Below the pieces are notes generated by a model. That model was not told where the DNA came from. It saw only the letters and a program-made list of their open reading frames with translations, and did no database searches. The translations under genes were made by a program, and so were the position numbers. Below, piece by piece: positions 15,291-23,409 of a stretch of 64,000 nucleotides of DNA. The DNA is from JTS-RE37 sp041744575. GTDB lineage: Bacteria; Bacteroidota; Bacteroidia; Flavobacteriales; Flavobacteriaceae. Positions within the stretch are counted from its first letter, which is position 1, and every line of letters begins with the position of its first letter. The DNA lies in assembly GCA_041744575.1 (NCBI GenBank), contig JBGTKP010000045.1, positions 1 through 64,000 of the forward strand. Reading direction: 5' to 3'.

Positions 15291-16715
15291 TTAAGCTTTG
15301 ATAAGATTTCTGAGCATCCCCCCGAAAATAAAATAGTGAAAAGGCAACATACTATACCAATACAGTCTGCCCCAAAGACCCCTTGGTCTGAAGGTAGCGA
15401 CCTGATGTAAAATATTCTGATCGTCAAGGGTAAATTCAAGCCAGGCCTCTCCGGGGAGGCGCATCTCAGCAAATAGCAGCAGCCGGTTGTTGTCTTTATC
15501 CGCTAGCAGCACTCTCCAGAAATCAAGCGCATCCCCTGTATCTATTCGGTCAGGATGAGTTCTGCCGCGCCTCAGGCCGACGCCACCATTGAGTTTATCG
15601 AGAAATCCCCGTATTCTCCATAACCAGTTGGCGTAATACCAGCCATTATCTCCTCCGATTTTCCAAATGTTTTTAAGGACCTGCTGCCTGTTCTCAATAG
15701 CGATACTTTGCTTATCCTGCAACACCCCAAATTGAGGAACCTGAATATATTGCTCAATATTATTTGTAAACCCTCCACTGATCATGCTGTCTTTCCAACT
15801 GCTGATCACCAGATTCTGTTCAATTTTATTAAAAGCCATATCAATAGCTTCCCTGTAAGTAAGGGTATGAATACCAAGAAGTTCCTGTAATTTATGATCC
15901 CTGGCTACTACCTCCATCTTCATGCTATCCACCAGGTTTACCGCAAGCTTATAGGAAGTGGAAGTTACAAAGTAAAGCCAGTACGAAGAGAGTTTTGGTG
16001 TCATTACCGGAACCGTGAATATCCAGTTCCTGAAGCCCCTTGCCCTGGCATATCCCTCCAGCATTTCCTTGTAAGTAAGGATATCCGGACCACCGATATC
16101 AAAGGAACCATTGTAGGCCTCCTTTTTTTCAATAACCCCCAATAGAAATTTGATGACATCACGGATAGAGATGGGTTGCGTCTTTGTCAAAACCCATTTT
16201 GGCGTGATCATCACTGGAAGTTTTTCACAAAGGTCACGAATGATCTCAAAGGAAGAACTGCCGGATCCAACAATGATACCTGCACGAAGAACTGTCAGGT
16301 TGGGTTTGCCTGTATACAATATTTCTTCAACTTGTTTCCGGGATCTCAGATGCCGTGATAACTTTTTGTCATTCACTATGCCACTGAGGTAAATCACCTG
16401 AGAAACGCTGGTCGTTGAAAGATAACTGTTGAAACTTCTGGCTGCAATGGCTTCCTTCTCATCAAAATCAACGATCGATGAGCTCATGGAATGAATAAGG
16501 TAGTAAGCGATATGTATATCTTGCGGGATGATATCCGGTACCAGTGGGGCAAGGAAATCAATTTCAATGATTTTAATTTTCGCGCGGATGCCGGCGTCCA
16601 CAGCAAATCGATGTTCCTGCCTGACAACACAGACTACCTCATGACCAAGTTCCAACAGGCAGGGCAGCAACCGCATTCCAATATATCCGTTAGCACCGGT
16701 AAGGAGGATTTTCAT
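15291..16715 (-). CDS. SDR-family NAD(P)-binding protein with DUF2867 domain
   Basis: A 474-residue protein. An N-terminal atypical SDR/NmrA-like Rossmann domain (about 1-210) has the nucleotide-binding motif GANGYIGMRLLPCL. A middle hydrophobic part and a C-terminal DUF2867 domain (about 330-470) follow, with RRGRTHPDRIDTGDALDFWRVL broken across the junction and AEMRLPGEAWLEF. Proteins of this architecture (YbjT-like) are predicted oxidoreductases or quinone/lipid-linked proteins with no settled substrate. It has the same orientation as its neighbours but is separated by about 70 bases from the next gene. Confidence 0.8.
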   Translation of the reverse strand: MKILLTGANGYIGMRLLPCLLELGHEVVCVVRQEHRFAVDAGIRAKIKIIEIDFLAPLVPDIIPQDIHIAYYLIHSMSSSIVDFDEKEAIAARSFNSYLSTTSVSQVIYLSGIVNDKKLSRHLRSRKQVEEILYTGKPNLTVLRAGIIVGSGSSSFEIIRDLCEKLPVMITPKWVLTKTQPISIRDVIKFLLGVIEKKEAYNGSFDIGGPDILTYKEMLEGYARARGFRNWIFTVPVMTPKLSSYWLYFVTSTSYKLAVNLVDSMKMEVVARDHKLQELLGIHTLTYREAIDMAFNKIEQNLVISSWKDSMISGGFTNNIEQYIQVPQFGVLQDKQSIAIENRQQVLKNIWKIGGDNGWYYANWLWRIRGFLDKLNGGVGLRRGRTHPDRIDTGDALDFWRVLLADKDNNRLLLFAEMRLPGEAWLEFTLDDQNILHQVATFRPRGLWGRLYWYSMLPFHYFIFGGMLRNLIKA

Positions 16716-16815
16716 AATATTATTGCCTTTGTTTCAACAGACCGGAATTCGTTTAAGAGCACCATTGGCTGCCTAATGGTTCCTGGAATTATAGGGTTCA
16801 TCCCTTAAAAACTAA

Positions 16816-17241
16816 CTACAGGTCTTCTGGCCAAGTAGAAGCGTTGAAAGCCCGGTAATCCAGTAATTTCTTAAAATACTTTTGGATCGCTTTGGTGTCT
16901 GAACGGACTCTGATAAAATAATGATCCATATGAACGGTGTATACCGCGAAATCGCCTTTAAAGATAGTCAGTTTATAATAGGGGATTACCAGCGCAAAAG
17001 TTTCAAGCAATGAACGGAACCTTACAATAATGCCTTTCGGTCGCATTTCAATATTACAGCTGTCCAGGTTATTGTCCAATATAAGCAAATTGCCGATTTC
17101 GATACTGGTATCGGAAATGAATAGTTTTGGGGAGCCAATACCCCCCATGGTCCATCTTTCTTTAAGGGCAAAGGGTTTGCCAACCAAGGCATCAACCTTC
17201 CGGGTTACCTCCCTGTTATTATAGGAAATGTTGACGAGCAT
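16816..17241 (-). CDS. Hypothetical protein, 141 aa
   Basis: A soluble 141-residue protein with alternating beta-strand-like segments (for example GIIVRFRSLLETFALVIPYYKL). It has no signal peptide, membrane segment or catalytic motif. I do not recognise the family. Start context and codon use look like neighbouring genes, and an imperfect -7 box (TAACTTTA on the minus strand, 17267-17274) lies 26 bases upstream. It is divergent from argS. Confidence 0.6.
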   Translation of the reverse strand: MLVNISYNNREVTRKVDALVGKPFALKERWTMGGIGSPKLFISDTSIEIGNLLILDNNLDSCNIEMRPKGIIVRFRSLLETFALVIPYYKLTIFKGDFAVYTVHMDHYFIRVRSDTKAIQKYFKKLLDYRAFNASTWPEDL

Positions 17242-17334
17242 GGATTTAAATTCTATAACGCGTCCCTAAAGTTAATCAAATCCATACTATGGCCGAAGAA
17301 CTGTTGCCCATTCCATTGTATAGCATAAAATGTG

Positions 17335-17342
17335 TAGTTTTG
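17335..17342 (+). promoter_or_regulatory. Promoter -7 box of argS
   Basis: TAGTTTTG is an exact TAnnTTTG match. A TTG (17316-17318) lies 16 bases upstream, a little close for the -33 element. The transcript would start near 17348, leaving a ~15-base leader that contains AAAGGAGG. Confidence 0.45.
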
Positions 17343-17350
17343 CTCCGCAA

Positions 17351-17358
17351 AAAGGAGG
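17351..17358 (+). promoter_or_regulatory. Canonical Shine-Dalgarno of argS
   Basis: AAAGGAGG lies 4 bases before the ATG at 17363. A strong ribosome binding site like this is unusual here, because most starts in the window have none. It supports the ATG at 17363 over the GTG/TTG-type upstream start in the same frame. Confidence 0.55.
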
Positions 17359-17362
17359 AGCA

Positions 17363-19180
17363 ATGAACATTCAGGATGTCATACAGCTGAAGGCACTGGA
17401 AGCTATCAAAACCGTTTATGGAATCACGCTGATCTCTGTGGAGTTTCAGCCAACCCGCAAGGAATTTGATGGGGACATCACCATTGTGATCTTTCCCATG
17501 CTTCGACATATCAAAGGCAATCCGGAACAGATAGGTGACTCCATTGGAACATATCTTAAGAAACAGGTCAGGGAAGTCAGGGCCTTCAATGTTATCAAGG
17601 GGTTCTTAAATCTGATACTGCACGATTTCTATTATCTGGACAAGTTCAGGGAGATGCGGGCCACTCGGGATTATGGATTTTCTGCACCTTCAGGGGACGG
17701 CGCCATCATGGTAGAGTACTCCTCACCAAATACCAATAAACCCCTGCATCTGGGGCATATAAGAAACAACCTTCTAGGGTATGCCGTTGCCGAAATCCTT
17801 AAGGCTTCCGGTAAAAAGGTGTACAAAACACAAATCGTCAATGACAGGGGTATCCATATCTGCAAGAGCATGGTGGCCTGGGAACGCTCCGGAAATGAGG
17901 AAACGCCCGAGAAAAGTGGCCTTAAAGGAGATAAGCTGGTTGGAAATTATTATGTGGCTTTCGACAAGATTTACAAAGCCGAGGTGGAATCTCTTATCGG
18001 AGCCGGGCACACCAGGGATCAGGCGGAAAAGCAGGCACCTGTTCTTGTGGAAGCCCAGGAAATGCTTCGAAAATGGGAAGCCGGGGATAAAGAAGTTGTC
18101 GCCCTTTGGCAGAAAATGAACCAATGGGTCTATACGGGCTTTGAGGAGACCTATGCCAATCTCGGGGTCGACTTTGACCGGCTCTATTATGAGAGTGATA
18201 CGTACCTTCTGGGGAAGGAGGTAGTGACGTCAGGACTGGATAAAGGCGTTTTTTACAGGAAGGAGGATGGCAGTGTATGGATCGATCTGACGGCCGAAGG
18301 ACTTGACGAAAAAATAGTGTTGCGTTCAGATGGAACCGCTGTATACATGACCCAGGATATTGGTACCGCTATTCAAAGGGTAGCGGACTATCCCGATATT
18401 GCAGGCATGGTGTATACCGTGGGAAACGAACAGGATTATCATTTTAAAGTATTGTTCCTTATCCTCCAGAAACTCGGATTCACATGGGCGCAGCAACTCT
18501 TTCACTTAAGTTATGGCATGGTAGACCTGCCCGGAGGGAAAATGAAGAGCCGGGAAGGGACTGTAGTGGATGCCGACGACCTCATGGCTGAAATGACCCA
18601 GACTGCAGCAACCATATCCGAAGAACTCGGAAAATTAGAAGAATACGGCGAGGATCAGAAGCAGGAATTGCACAGAATAATTGGGTTGGGCGCTCTGAAA
18701 TATTATATCCTCAAGGTGGATCCGCGTAAAAGGATCTTGTTCGATCCGGAAGAATCCGTCGACTTTCAGGGTAATACAGGACCGTTTATCCAGTATACCT
18801 ATGCAAGGATACAGTCCATCCTCAGAAAGTCTGCGACCGATACCGCTACCGCGATTGGTCCGGATGTCTCCGATCAGGGCGTCCTTACTCACTGGGAAGA
18901 AAAAGATATCCTCCACTCCAAGGAGAAGGAGTTGCTGAAAATCCTGGAACTCTTCCCTGAAATCATTACCCTAGCTGCAGAAAGCTACAGCCCTGCCGTT
19001 CTTGCCAATTATATTTATGACCTGGTGAGGGAATTCAATTCTTTTTACCAGCAAGTGACCATTCTAGGGGAGTCTGAAAATTCGGCAAGGAACTTCAGGA
19101 TAGCCTTATCTGAAAAGGTCGGAGAGGTAATCTGCAGCGGGTTCAGATTGCTTGGCATTGAGGTTCCGGACCGGATGTAA
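17363..19180 (+). CDS. argS: Arginyl-tRNA synthetase
   Basis: A 605-residue class I aminoacyl-tRNA synthetase that charges tRNA-Arg. Present: the N-terminal additional domain (about 1-110); the catalytic core with EYSSPNTNKPLHLGHIRNN, which includes the HIGH-type motif HLGH; a KMSKS-type loop in GGKMKSREGTVV; and the C-terminal DALR anticodon-binding domain (about 480-605). Length is normal. The start is supported by AAAGGAGG four bases upstream and by a -7 box only 20 bases before the ATG. It converges on the TonB receptor gene with a 19-base gap. Confidence 0.97.
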   Translation: MNIQDVIQLKALEAIKTVYGITLISVEFQPTRKEFDGDITIVIFPMLRHIKGNPEQIGDSIGTYLKKQVREVRAFNVIKGFLNLILHDFYYLDKFREMRATRDYGFSAPSGDGAIMVEYSSPNTNKPLHLGHIRNNLLGYAVAEILKASGKKVYKTQIVNDRGIHICKSMVAWERSGNEETPEKSGLKGDKLVGNYYVAFDKIYKAEVESLIGAGHTRDQAEKQAPVLVEAQEMLRKWEAGDKEVVALWQKMNQWVYTGFEETYANLGVDFDRLYYESDTYLLGKEVVTSGLDKGVFYRKEDGSVWIDLTAEGLDEKIVLRSDGTAVYMTQDIGTAIQRVADYPDIAGMVYTVGNEQDYHFKVLFLILQKLGFTWAQQLFHLSYGMVDLPGGKMKSREGTVVDADDLMAEMTQTAATISEELGKLEEYGEDQKQELHRIIGLGALKYYILKVDPRKRILFDPEESVDFQGNTGPFIQYTYARIQSILRKSATDTATAIGPDVSDQGVLTHWEEKDILHSKEKELLKILELFPEIITLAAESYSPAVLANYIYDLVREFNSFYQQVTILGESENSARNFRIALSEKVGEVICSGFRLLGIEVPDRM

Positions 19181-19199
19181 ATGACAGCAATTCAAAAGA

Positions 19200-21755
19200 T
19201 TAAAAAGTCACCCTGAAACTTATATTCGGAGTGCGCCCCAGAGAAAAGCTTTCCACGGTTTCAATTTCATCCATATCGTTCAATCGGTAATAACGGTTAA
19301 GGATATTTTCGCGATTTAGCACGTTCAGGAGCGAAAGCCCCGCGGTGGCCGAAATGCCCGGGCGCAATACGAAGTCATAAATCGCAGAAAAGTCAGCCCG
19401 GAAATAGTCCGGTAATCTGCTGCTATTAGGGGCAGTGTAATTGATTTCATTGGGAATAACTGTGGTGTTGATCGCGTTGTTTCCATCCTGCGGTTCCGTA
19501 TAGGGTTTTCCGGACCTGTAATTGATGCCAATCCCCAGCTTCAGATCGTTATGGCTATAAGTGCTGGCAAAAGTGACAGTATGACGGATATCCTGATTAT
19601 TCGGAAACTTCCCGGGATCGAGGGATGGAAAATTATAATTGTTAACATTGTGAGTGTAACTGAGCCAGGTGCTGAAATCTGAACTCTTATAGTTGATAAT
19701 GGCTTCTGCTCCCTTCACATCGTAACTCCCGATCTCACCATCAAACTGGTTCTGATTCTGGAAACCCTGGGTGGATGTGCTAATGCCCTCAACCCGTTTG
19801 TAAAACCCCTCGCCACTGGCATACCAATTATCACTGCTGAAGTGTAACCCCAGGGAGCCCTGTTTGCTTCTGGTGATGGGAAGAAGGTTGTCATCGGATA
19901 AAACCCAGCGTCTCTTTTCTATGCCCAGAAAGTTCTGTTCAAGGTCGATCACCTGATTGGTGGTCTGGCTTTTGAATTCCCCAAGCGCCTCCAGCCGCAA
20001 GTATTCCGTTAGGGTATAATTTATATTCAGTCGTGGTTCAGGGATCAGCTTAGAAAACGTATCGGGGTTTTCCATATAGTTTAAACGTGCGCCTCCCTTT
20101 ATTCGCAGTTTCTGGTTGGTTGATATATATCCGAGTTCCGAATACACCGCATGGGTTCGGATTACCCCTTTGACCGTGCTGTTAAATTCCGGTTGTGTAA
20201 CATCGGTTTCGTTGTTAATTCCCACCTCACTTCCCTGATACCCGTTCAACCAGGTCAACCCAGGGAACCATTGAAAAAGAGTATTTAGCCGGAAGGATGA
20301 TTCGTCTACCATGTTCTTCTGCATCAGTTGTTGTGCCCCATTGGCCGTAATACTCCTTGAGATCAGATTATATCGGGTATAGTAGGTATTGAGCAGGGTT
20401 TTAAACCTACCCGTCCAGCCACTTTCCAGATGGGCTCCGAAGGAAAAGTTAGTCTGATCAAGGGTGCTTTCATTACTTCGTCCACCGACTGCGGTTTCCG
20501 TATAATCAAGGCTGTTATTAATTTGAATGAAACTCATCCGGGCCTTATGAGACTCGTTGATATCATATAAAAGCTTTGCCGTGAAATCGTAGAAGTAGAA
20601 ATTTTCATCCTGTCGGATATCCCCATCCGCCCCGCCGTTTTCCTCGGGGATTTCCGTATCCTGGAATACCCGTTTCCGAAACTGCTGATAGGTGGGGGTA
20701 TTCAGGAAATCTGTAACGGAACGCCTTCCGGAGAATTGAAGTGCCAGTCGTTCAGAAATAGGTGTGTGCCCGTAAAAGTCCCCGCTGATCAGATTGAAGC
20801 CACCCCCGCCAAAAAATTGTTCTTCTACAAGATCTTTGGTCCGCATGTCTATGATACCGCTGACACCATCGCCATACTCGGCACTGGTACCGTTCTTGAT
20901 GAGGCTTACCTTATCCGTCAGGTATGGATTGAAGGCTGAGATAAGGCCGAAAAAATGCCCGGACTGATACATTTTGATCCCATCCCATAGGATCAGGTTC
21001 TGGTCATGTGTGCCGCCTCTTATGTTAATATCGGAAACCGTTTCATCAATGCTTTCAATACCCGGCAGGGCCTGAACCGTCTGTAATACATCCGGTTCCG
21101 TCAACCCTGGGAGGATTCCAAAATCCTTGGTGTTCAATAGAATACTTGCATCCAGTTCGCGGGAAAGTCCGGGAGTCAGGAATTTAAAAACGATGACTTC
21201 ATCCAGCTGTTGATAAATAATCCCTAGTAATATAGTTTCGCAGGGGGTATGCCGGAGGAGTTCCTCGGCACTTACAAATCTGGTTTTATAACCAAGGTGC
21301 TGAATGCGCAGTGATGCCTTTCTTGGAATGTCCGGAAGATAAAATGAGCCGTCACTTCCCGTAACTGTTGAGCGGTCGCTTCCCAATACCTCAACAGTAG
21401 CGCCTGTGACGGTATTGTCTTCAAAATTGTCAAGGACAAAACCACAAACGGAAACCGTGGCGCTACGGGATATGGTATAATAACGCGGATTTAATTTTTT
21501 TATGAGCAGCTGGGTTTGATCTTCCAGATCTGACAAGAGGACTGCCAGGGAACCACTGGAGGGAATCCGGATAAAAATGGAACGAAGGTCTTCATCGACG
21601 TAAGAAAAGCGTACGTCATATGCCGTTTCCAGTTGTTGAATGTAAGAAATGATATTTACCGTGGTGGGGGAGTTGCTCACCTGAGCCGTGACAGCATGGC
21701 AAACAACAGACAGTATCAGACACAGGAGAATGCGTTTAGGGTGCCTTTTCACCAT
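19200..21755 (-). CDS. TonB-dependent outer-membrane receptor with STN signalling domain
   Basis: An 851-residue outer-membrane protein from ATG 21755 (MVKRHPKRILLCLILSVV signal peptide). After the signal comes a secretin/TonB short N-terminal (STN) domain (about 25-95, YDVRFSYVDEDLRSIFIRIP), typical of FecA-type transducers. A carboxypeptidase-like domain follows (about 100-170), then the plug (VQALPGIESIDETVSDINIRG, SAEYGDGVSGIIDMR) and a 22-strand-type barrel ending in SLGRTPNISFRVTF. It imports a ligand with TonB energy and signals to FecR. There is no SusD partner, so the ligand is unknown. The start overlaps the fecR stop by 20 bases. Confidence 0.92.
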   Translation of the reverse strand: MVKRHPKRILLCLILSVVCHAVTAQVSNSPTTVNIISYIQQLETAYDVRFSYVDEDLRSIFIRIPSSGSLAVLLSDLEDQTQLLIKKLNPRYYTISRSATVSVCGFVLDNFEDNTVTGATVEVLGSDRSTVTGSDGSFYLPDIPRKASLRIQHLGYKTRFVSAEELLRHTPCETILLGIIYQQLDEVIVFKFLTPGLSRELDASILLNTKDFGILPGLTEPDVLQTVQALPGIESIDETVSDINIRGGTHDQNLILWDGIKMYQSGHFFGLISAFNPYLTDKVSLIKNGTSAEYGDGVSGIIDMRTKDLVEEQFFGGGGFNLISGDFYGHTPISERLALQFSGRRSVTDFLNTPTYQQFRKRVFQDTEIPEENGGADGDIRQDENFYFYDFTAKLLYDINESHKARMSFIQINNSLDYTETAVGGRSNESTLDQTNFSFGAHLESGWTGRFKTLLNTYYTRYNLISRSITANGAQQLMQKNMVDESSFRLNTLFQWFPGLTWLNGYQGSEVGINNETDVTQPEFNSTVKGVIRTHAVYSELGYISTNQKLRIKGGARLNYMENPDTFSKLIPEPRLNINYTLTEYLRLEALGEFKSQTTNQVIDLEQNFLGIEKRRWVLSDDNLLPITRSKQGSLGLHFSSDNWYASGEGFYKRVEGISTSTQGFQNQNQFDGEIGSYDVKGAEAIINYKSSDFSTWLSYTHNVNNYNFPSLDPGKFPNNQDIRHTVTFASTYSHNDLKLGIGINYRSGKPYTEPQDGNNAINTTVIPNEINYTAPNSSRLPDYFRADFSAIYDFVLRPGISATAGLSLLNVLNRENILNRYYRLNDMDEIETVESFSLGRTPNISFRVTF

Positions 21756-22647
21756 AGAATAGCACTTTACCCTCCTCAAGGCTATAATTTATCTGAGAAG
21801 GCGTACTAATACTTTGTAACGCTAAATTCATATTTGTGTTGCTGAAAGTTCCTGTAAATAATTGGTCTAAATCCACATTTCTTGTCTCAACCCGGATATC
21901 AAACTGTCGCTCAAACTCATCAAGAACATATGACAGTGGAATACTGGTAAAGGAACTTTCCTGATTAACCCATGAGGGCACCCGCGAATCCGGGGCTTTG
22001 GCTTCGTTGAGGATACCATCAATGACAACAAAAGACGATCCTGCCGGCAATTTTCGATTCATTGAATTATAGGAAACATTTACCAGTCCCTCAAAACAGG
22101 TCACTTCAAAAAACCCTTCCCGGTTCTCAACATTAAACTGGGTTCCCAGCACAGTAATCACACCTTTTCCGGTACTTACGGTAAATTTTTTCCCTTTGGC
22201 AACTTTAAAGAATGCTTCTCCGCTGAGCTTAACATGTCTTTTCCGTTCCCATTTCTTTTCACTGTAGGATATCTCTGAATCAGCATTCAAAAGGACCTGG
22301 GAATTATCAGGAAGGCGTATTTCCCTGGTTTGGGCATATTCCGTTGAAACGGTTTCTTTAAGGGAATAAAAATAATAAGAGGTAACTGAAAAAATAAAAA
22401 TAATTACCGCGGCCACCTTTAAAAATCTACGGAATGGATGCATGCGGACGACCTTTGGCTTACGCTGTAAATGGGATTTACTGAATTCTTCAAAGGCGAT
22501 TTCAATATCATAATCGGGCGGATGAAAATCTGCGGAAGCCTGCCGGATTTTCTCATAGGAAGCATATTCAGGCGAGTTTCGGAAAGAAGCCAATTCCTCC
22601 TCCGATAGTTCCTTGCTGAGCCATTTTGCTAAAAAGTTATCTTCCAT
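21736..22647 (-). CDS. FecR-family anti-sigma factor
   Basis: A 303-residue protein. A cytoplasmic N-terminus (about 1-75) is followed by a single membrane helix (about 78-98, VAAVIIFIFSVTSYYFY) and a periplasmic FecR domain (about 115-215) with REIRLPDNSQVLLNADSEISY and FFKVAKGKKFTVST. The C-terminal DUF4974 domain (about 235-303) has LSYVLDEFERQFDI. It relays the receptor's ligand-bound state to the ECF sigma factor. It lies between the sigma and receptor genes and shares 20 bases with the receptor start. Confidence 0.93.
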   Translation of the reverse strand: MEDNFLAKWLSKELSEEELASFRNSPEYASYEKIRQASADFHPPDYDIEIAFEEFSKSHLQRKPKVVRMHPFRRFLKVAAVIIFIFSVTSYYFYSLKETVSTEYAQTREIRLPDNSQVLLNADSEISYSEKKWERKRHVKLSGEAFFKVAKGKKFTVSTGKGVITVLGTQFNVENREGFFEVTCFEGLVNVSYNSMNRKLPAGSSFVVIDGILNEAKAPDSRVPSWVNQESSFTSIPLSYVLDEFERQFDIRVETRNVDLDQLFTGTFSNTNMNLALQSISTPSQINYSLEEGKVLFYGEKAP

Positions 22648-22750
22648 TAATATCAGCTTTACAAGTATATAACACCTAACGAGCTAAAAACCCTACTTGT
22701 TGTATAGGGAAGTTCCGCAATTCGCTTTTTTAATCCCCTGATTGGATGAG

Positions 22751-22776
22751 AAATATCATGGTATTCCATGATATTT
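22751..22776. promoter_or_regulatory. 11-bp perfect inverted repeat between sigma and fecR genes
   Basis: AAATATCATGG (22751-22761) and CCATGATATTT (22766-22776) are exact reverse complements separated by TATT. The element lies 18 bases after the sigma-factor stop and about 100 bases before fecR. No T-run follows on either strand, so it is not an ordinary terminator. It may be a protein-binding operator or an mRNA processing/stabilising hairpin that sets different levels of the sigma factor and FecR. Confidence 0.55.
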
Positions 22777-22793
22777 GCTTCGTATCCGGAATC

Positions 22794-23291
22794 CTAAATC
22801 CCGTCAATCTGTTCGCGAAGCGTTTGCAGGGCAAGGTGCATTCTTTTTTCTATGGCTTTTACACTTACTCCCTCCATTTCTGCAATTTCGGCATATTTTT
22901 TACCATCAATCCTGTTCAACAGGAAGGTCGTCCTTTGGTTTTCAGGAAGACCATCCAGGGCTGTCTCCAGTTTCTGTCGGAATTCCTGCTCTTCCAACAG
23001 ATATTCCGGCGAAATATTGGTGTAATTGCCAGTGTTATCCGCATACTTTAACCGTACCTTATCGGCTTTGATCATATTGAGGTACAGGTTATTGGCAACT
23101 GTATATACATAAGATTTAACCTTTTCCGGATGTACTTTGGCACAATTCTCCCAGAGTTTCAAAAAGGCTTCCTGTACGGCATCGTATGCTTTTTCCTCAT
23201 TTCCGAATTTATAATATATGTAATTGAAGACCGTTTTGGAGTTGGCCTTAAAAATGGAAGTAAACACATTCTCTTCGCAAACATTATCCAT
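22794..23291 (-). CDS. ECF (sigma-70 family) RNA polymerase sigma factor
   Basis: A 165-residue protein from ATG 23291 (MDNVCEENVFTSIFKANS). Sigma region 2 is seen around YKFGNEEKAYDAVQEAFLKLW and VKSYVYTVANNLYLNMIK. Region 4 is seen around LPENQRTTFLLNRIDGKKYAEIAEMEGVSVKAIEKR (split here by position 105-140), ending LQTLREQIDGI. The frame opens further upstream with a TTG at 23324, but that codon lies inside the -7 box, so it is probably not translated. It should direct transcription of the adjacent receptor or related targets under FecR control. Confidence 0.92.
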   Translation of the reverse strand: MDNVCEENVFTSIFKANSKTVFNYIYYKFGNEEKAYDAVQEAFLKLWENCAKVHPEKVKSYVYTVANNLYLNMIKADKVRLKYADNTGNYTNISPEYLLEEQEFRQKLETALDGLPENQRTTFLLNRIDGKKYAEIAEMEGVSVKAIEKRMHLALQTLREQIDGI

Positions 23292-23321
23292 TATTTTCAG
23301 GTTGTAATGGTTGGTAGTTCT

Positions 23322-23329
23322 CAAAGATA
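23322..23329 (-). promoter_or_regulatory. Promoter -7 box of the ECF sigma gene
   Basis: On the minus strand this reads TATCTTTG, an exact TAnnTTTG match, so it is a housekeeping-type promoter. The transcript would start near 23316, 25 bases before the ATG at 23291. The -33 region is AT-rich without a clear TTTG. Confidence 0.55.
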
Positions 23330-23409
23330 TTTTAAATTAATTAATAAAAGAGTAGGGTATTTCAAAAGATGGTTGTTTTAAAGATGTATAAACAATATTC
23401 CAAATCGTT

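Noticed and set aside
17340..17363. A 7-bp inverted repeat (TTGCTCC with GGAGCAA) that would cover the argS start
   Set aside because: The left arm overlaps the -7 promoter box, so it would not be in the mRNA if transcription starts near 17348. It is probably a by-product of the Shine-Dalgarno sequence.
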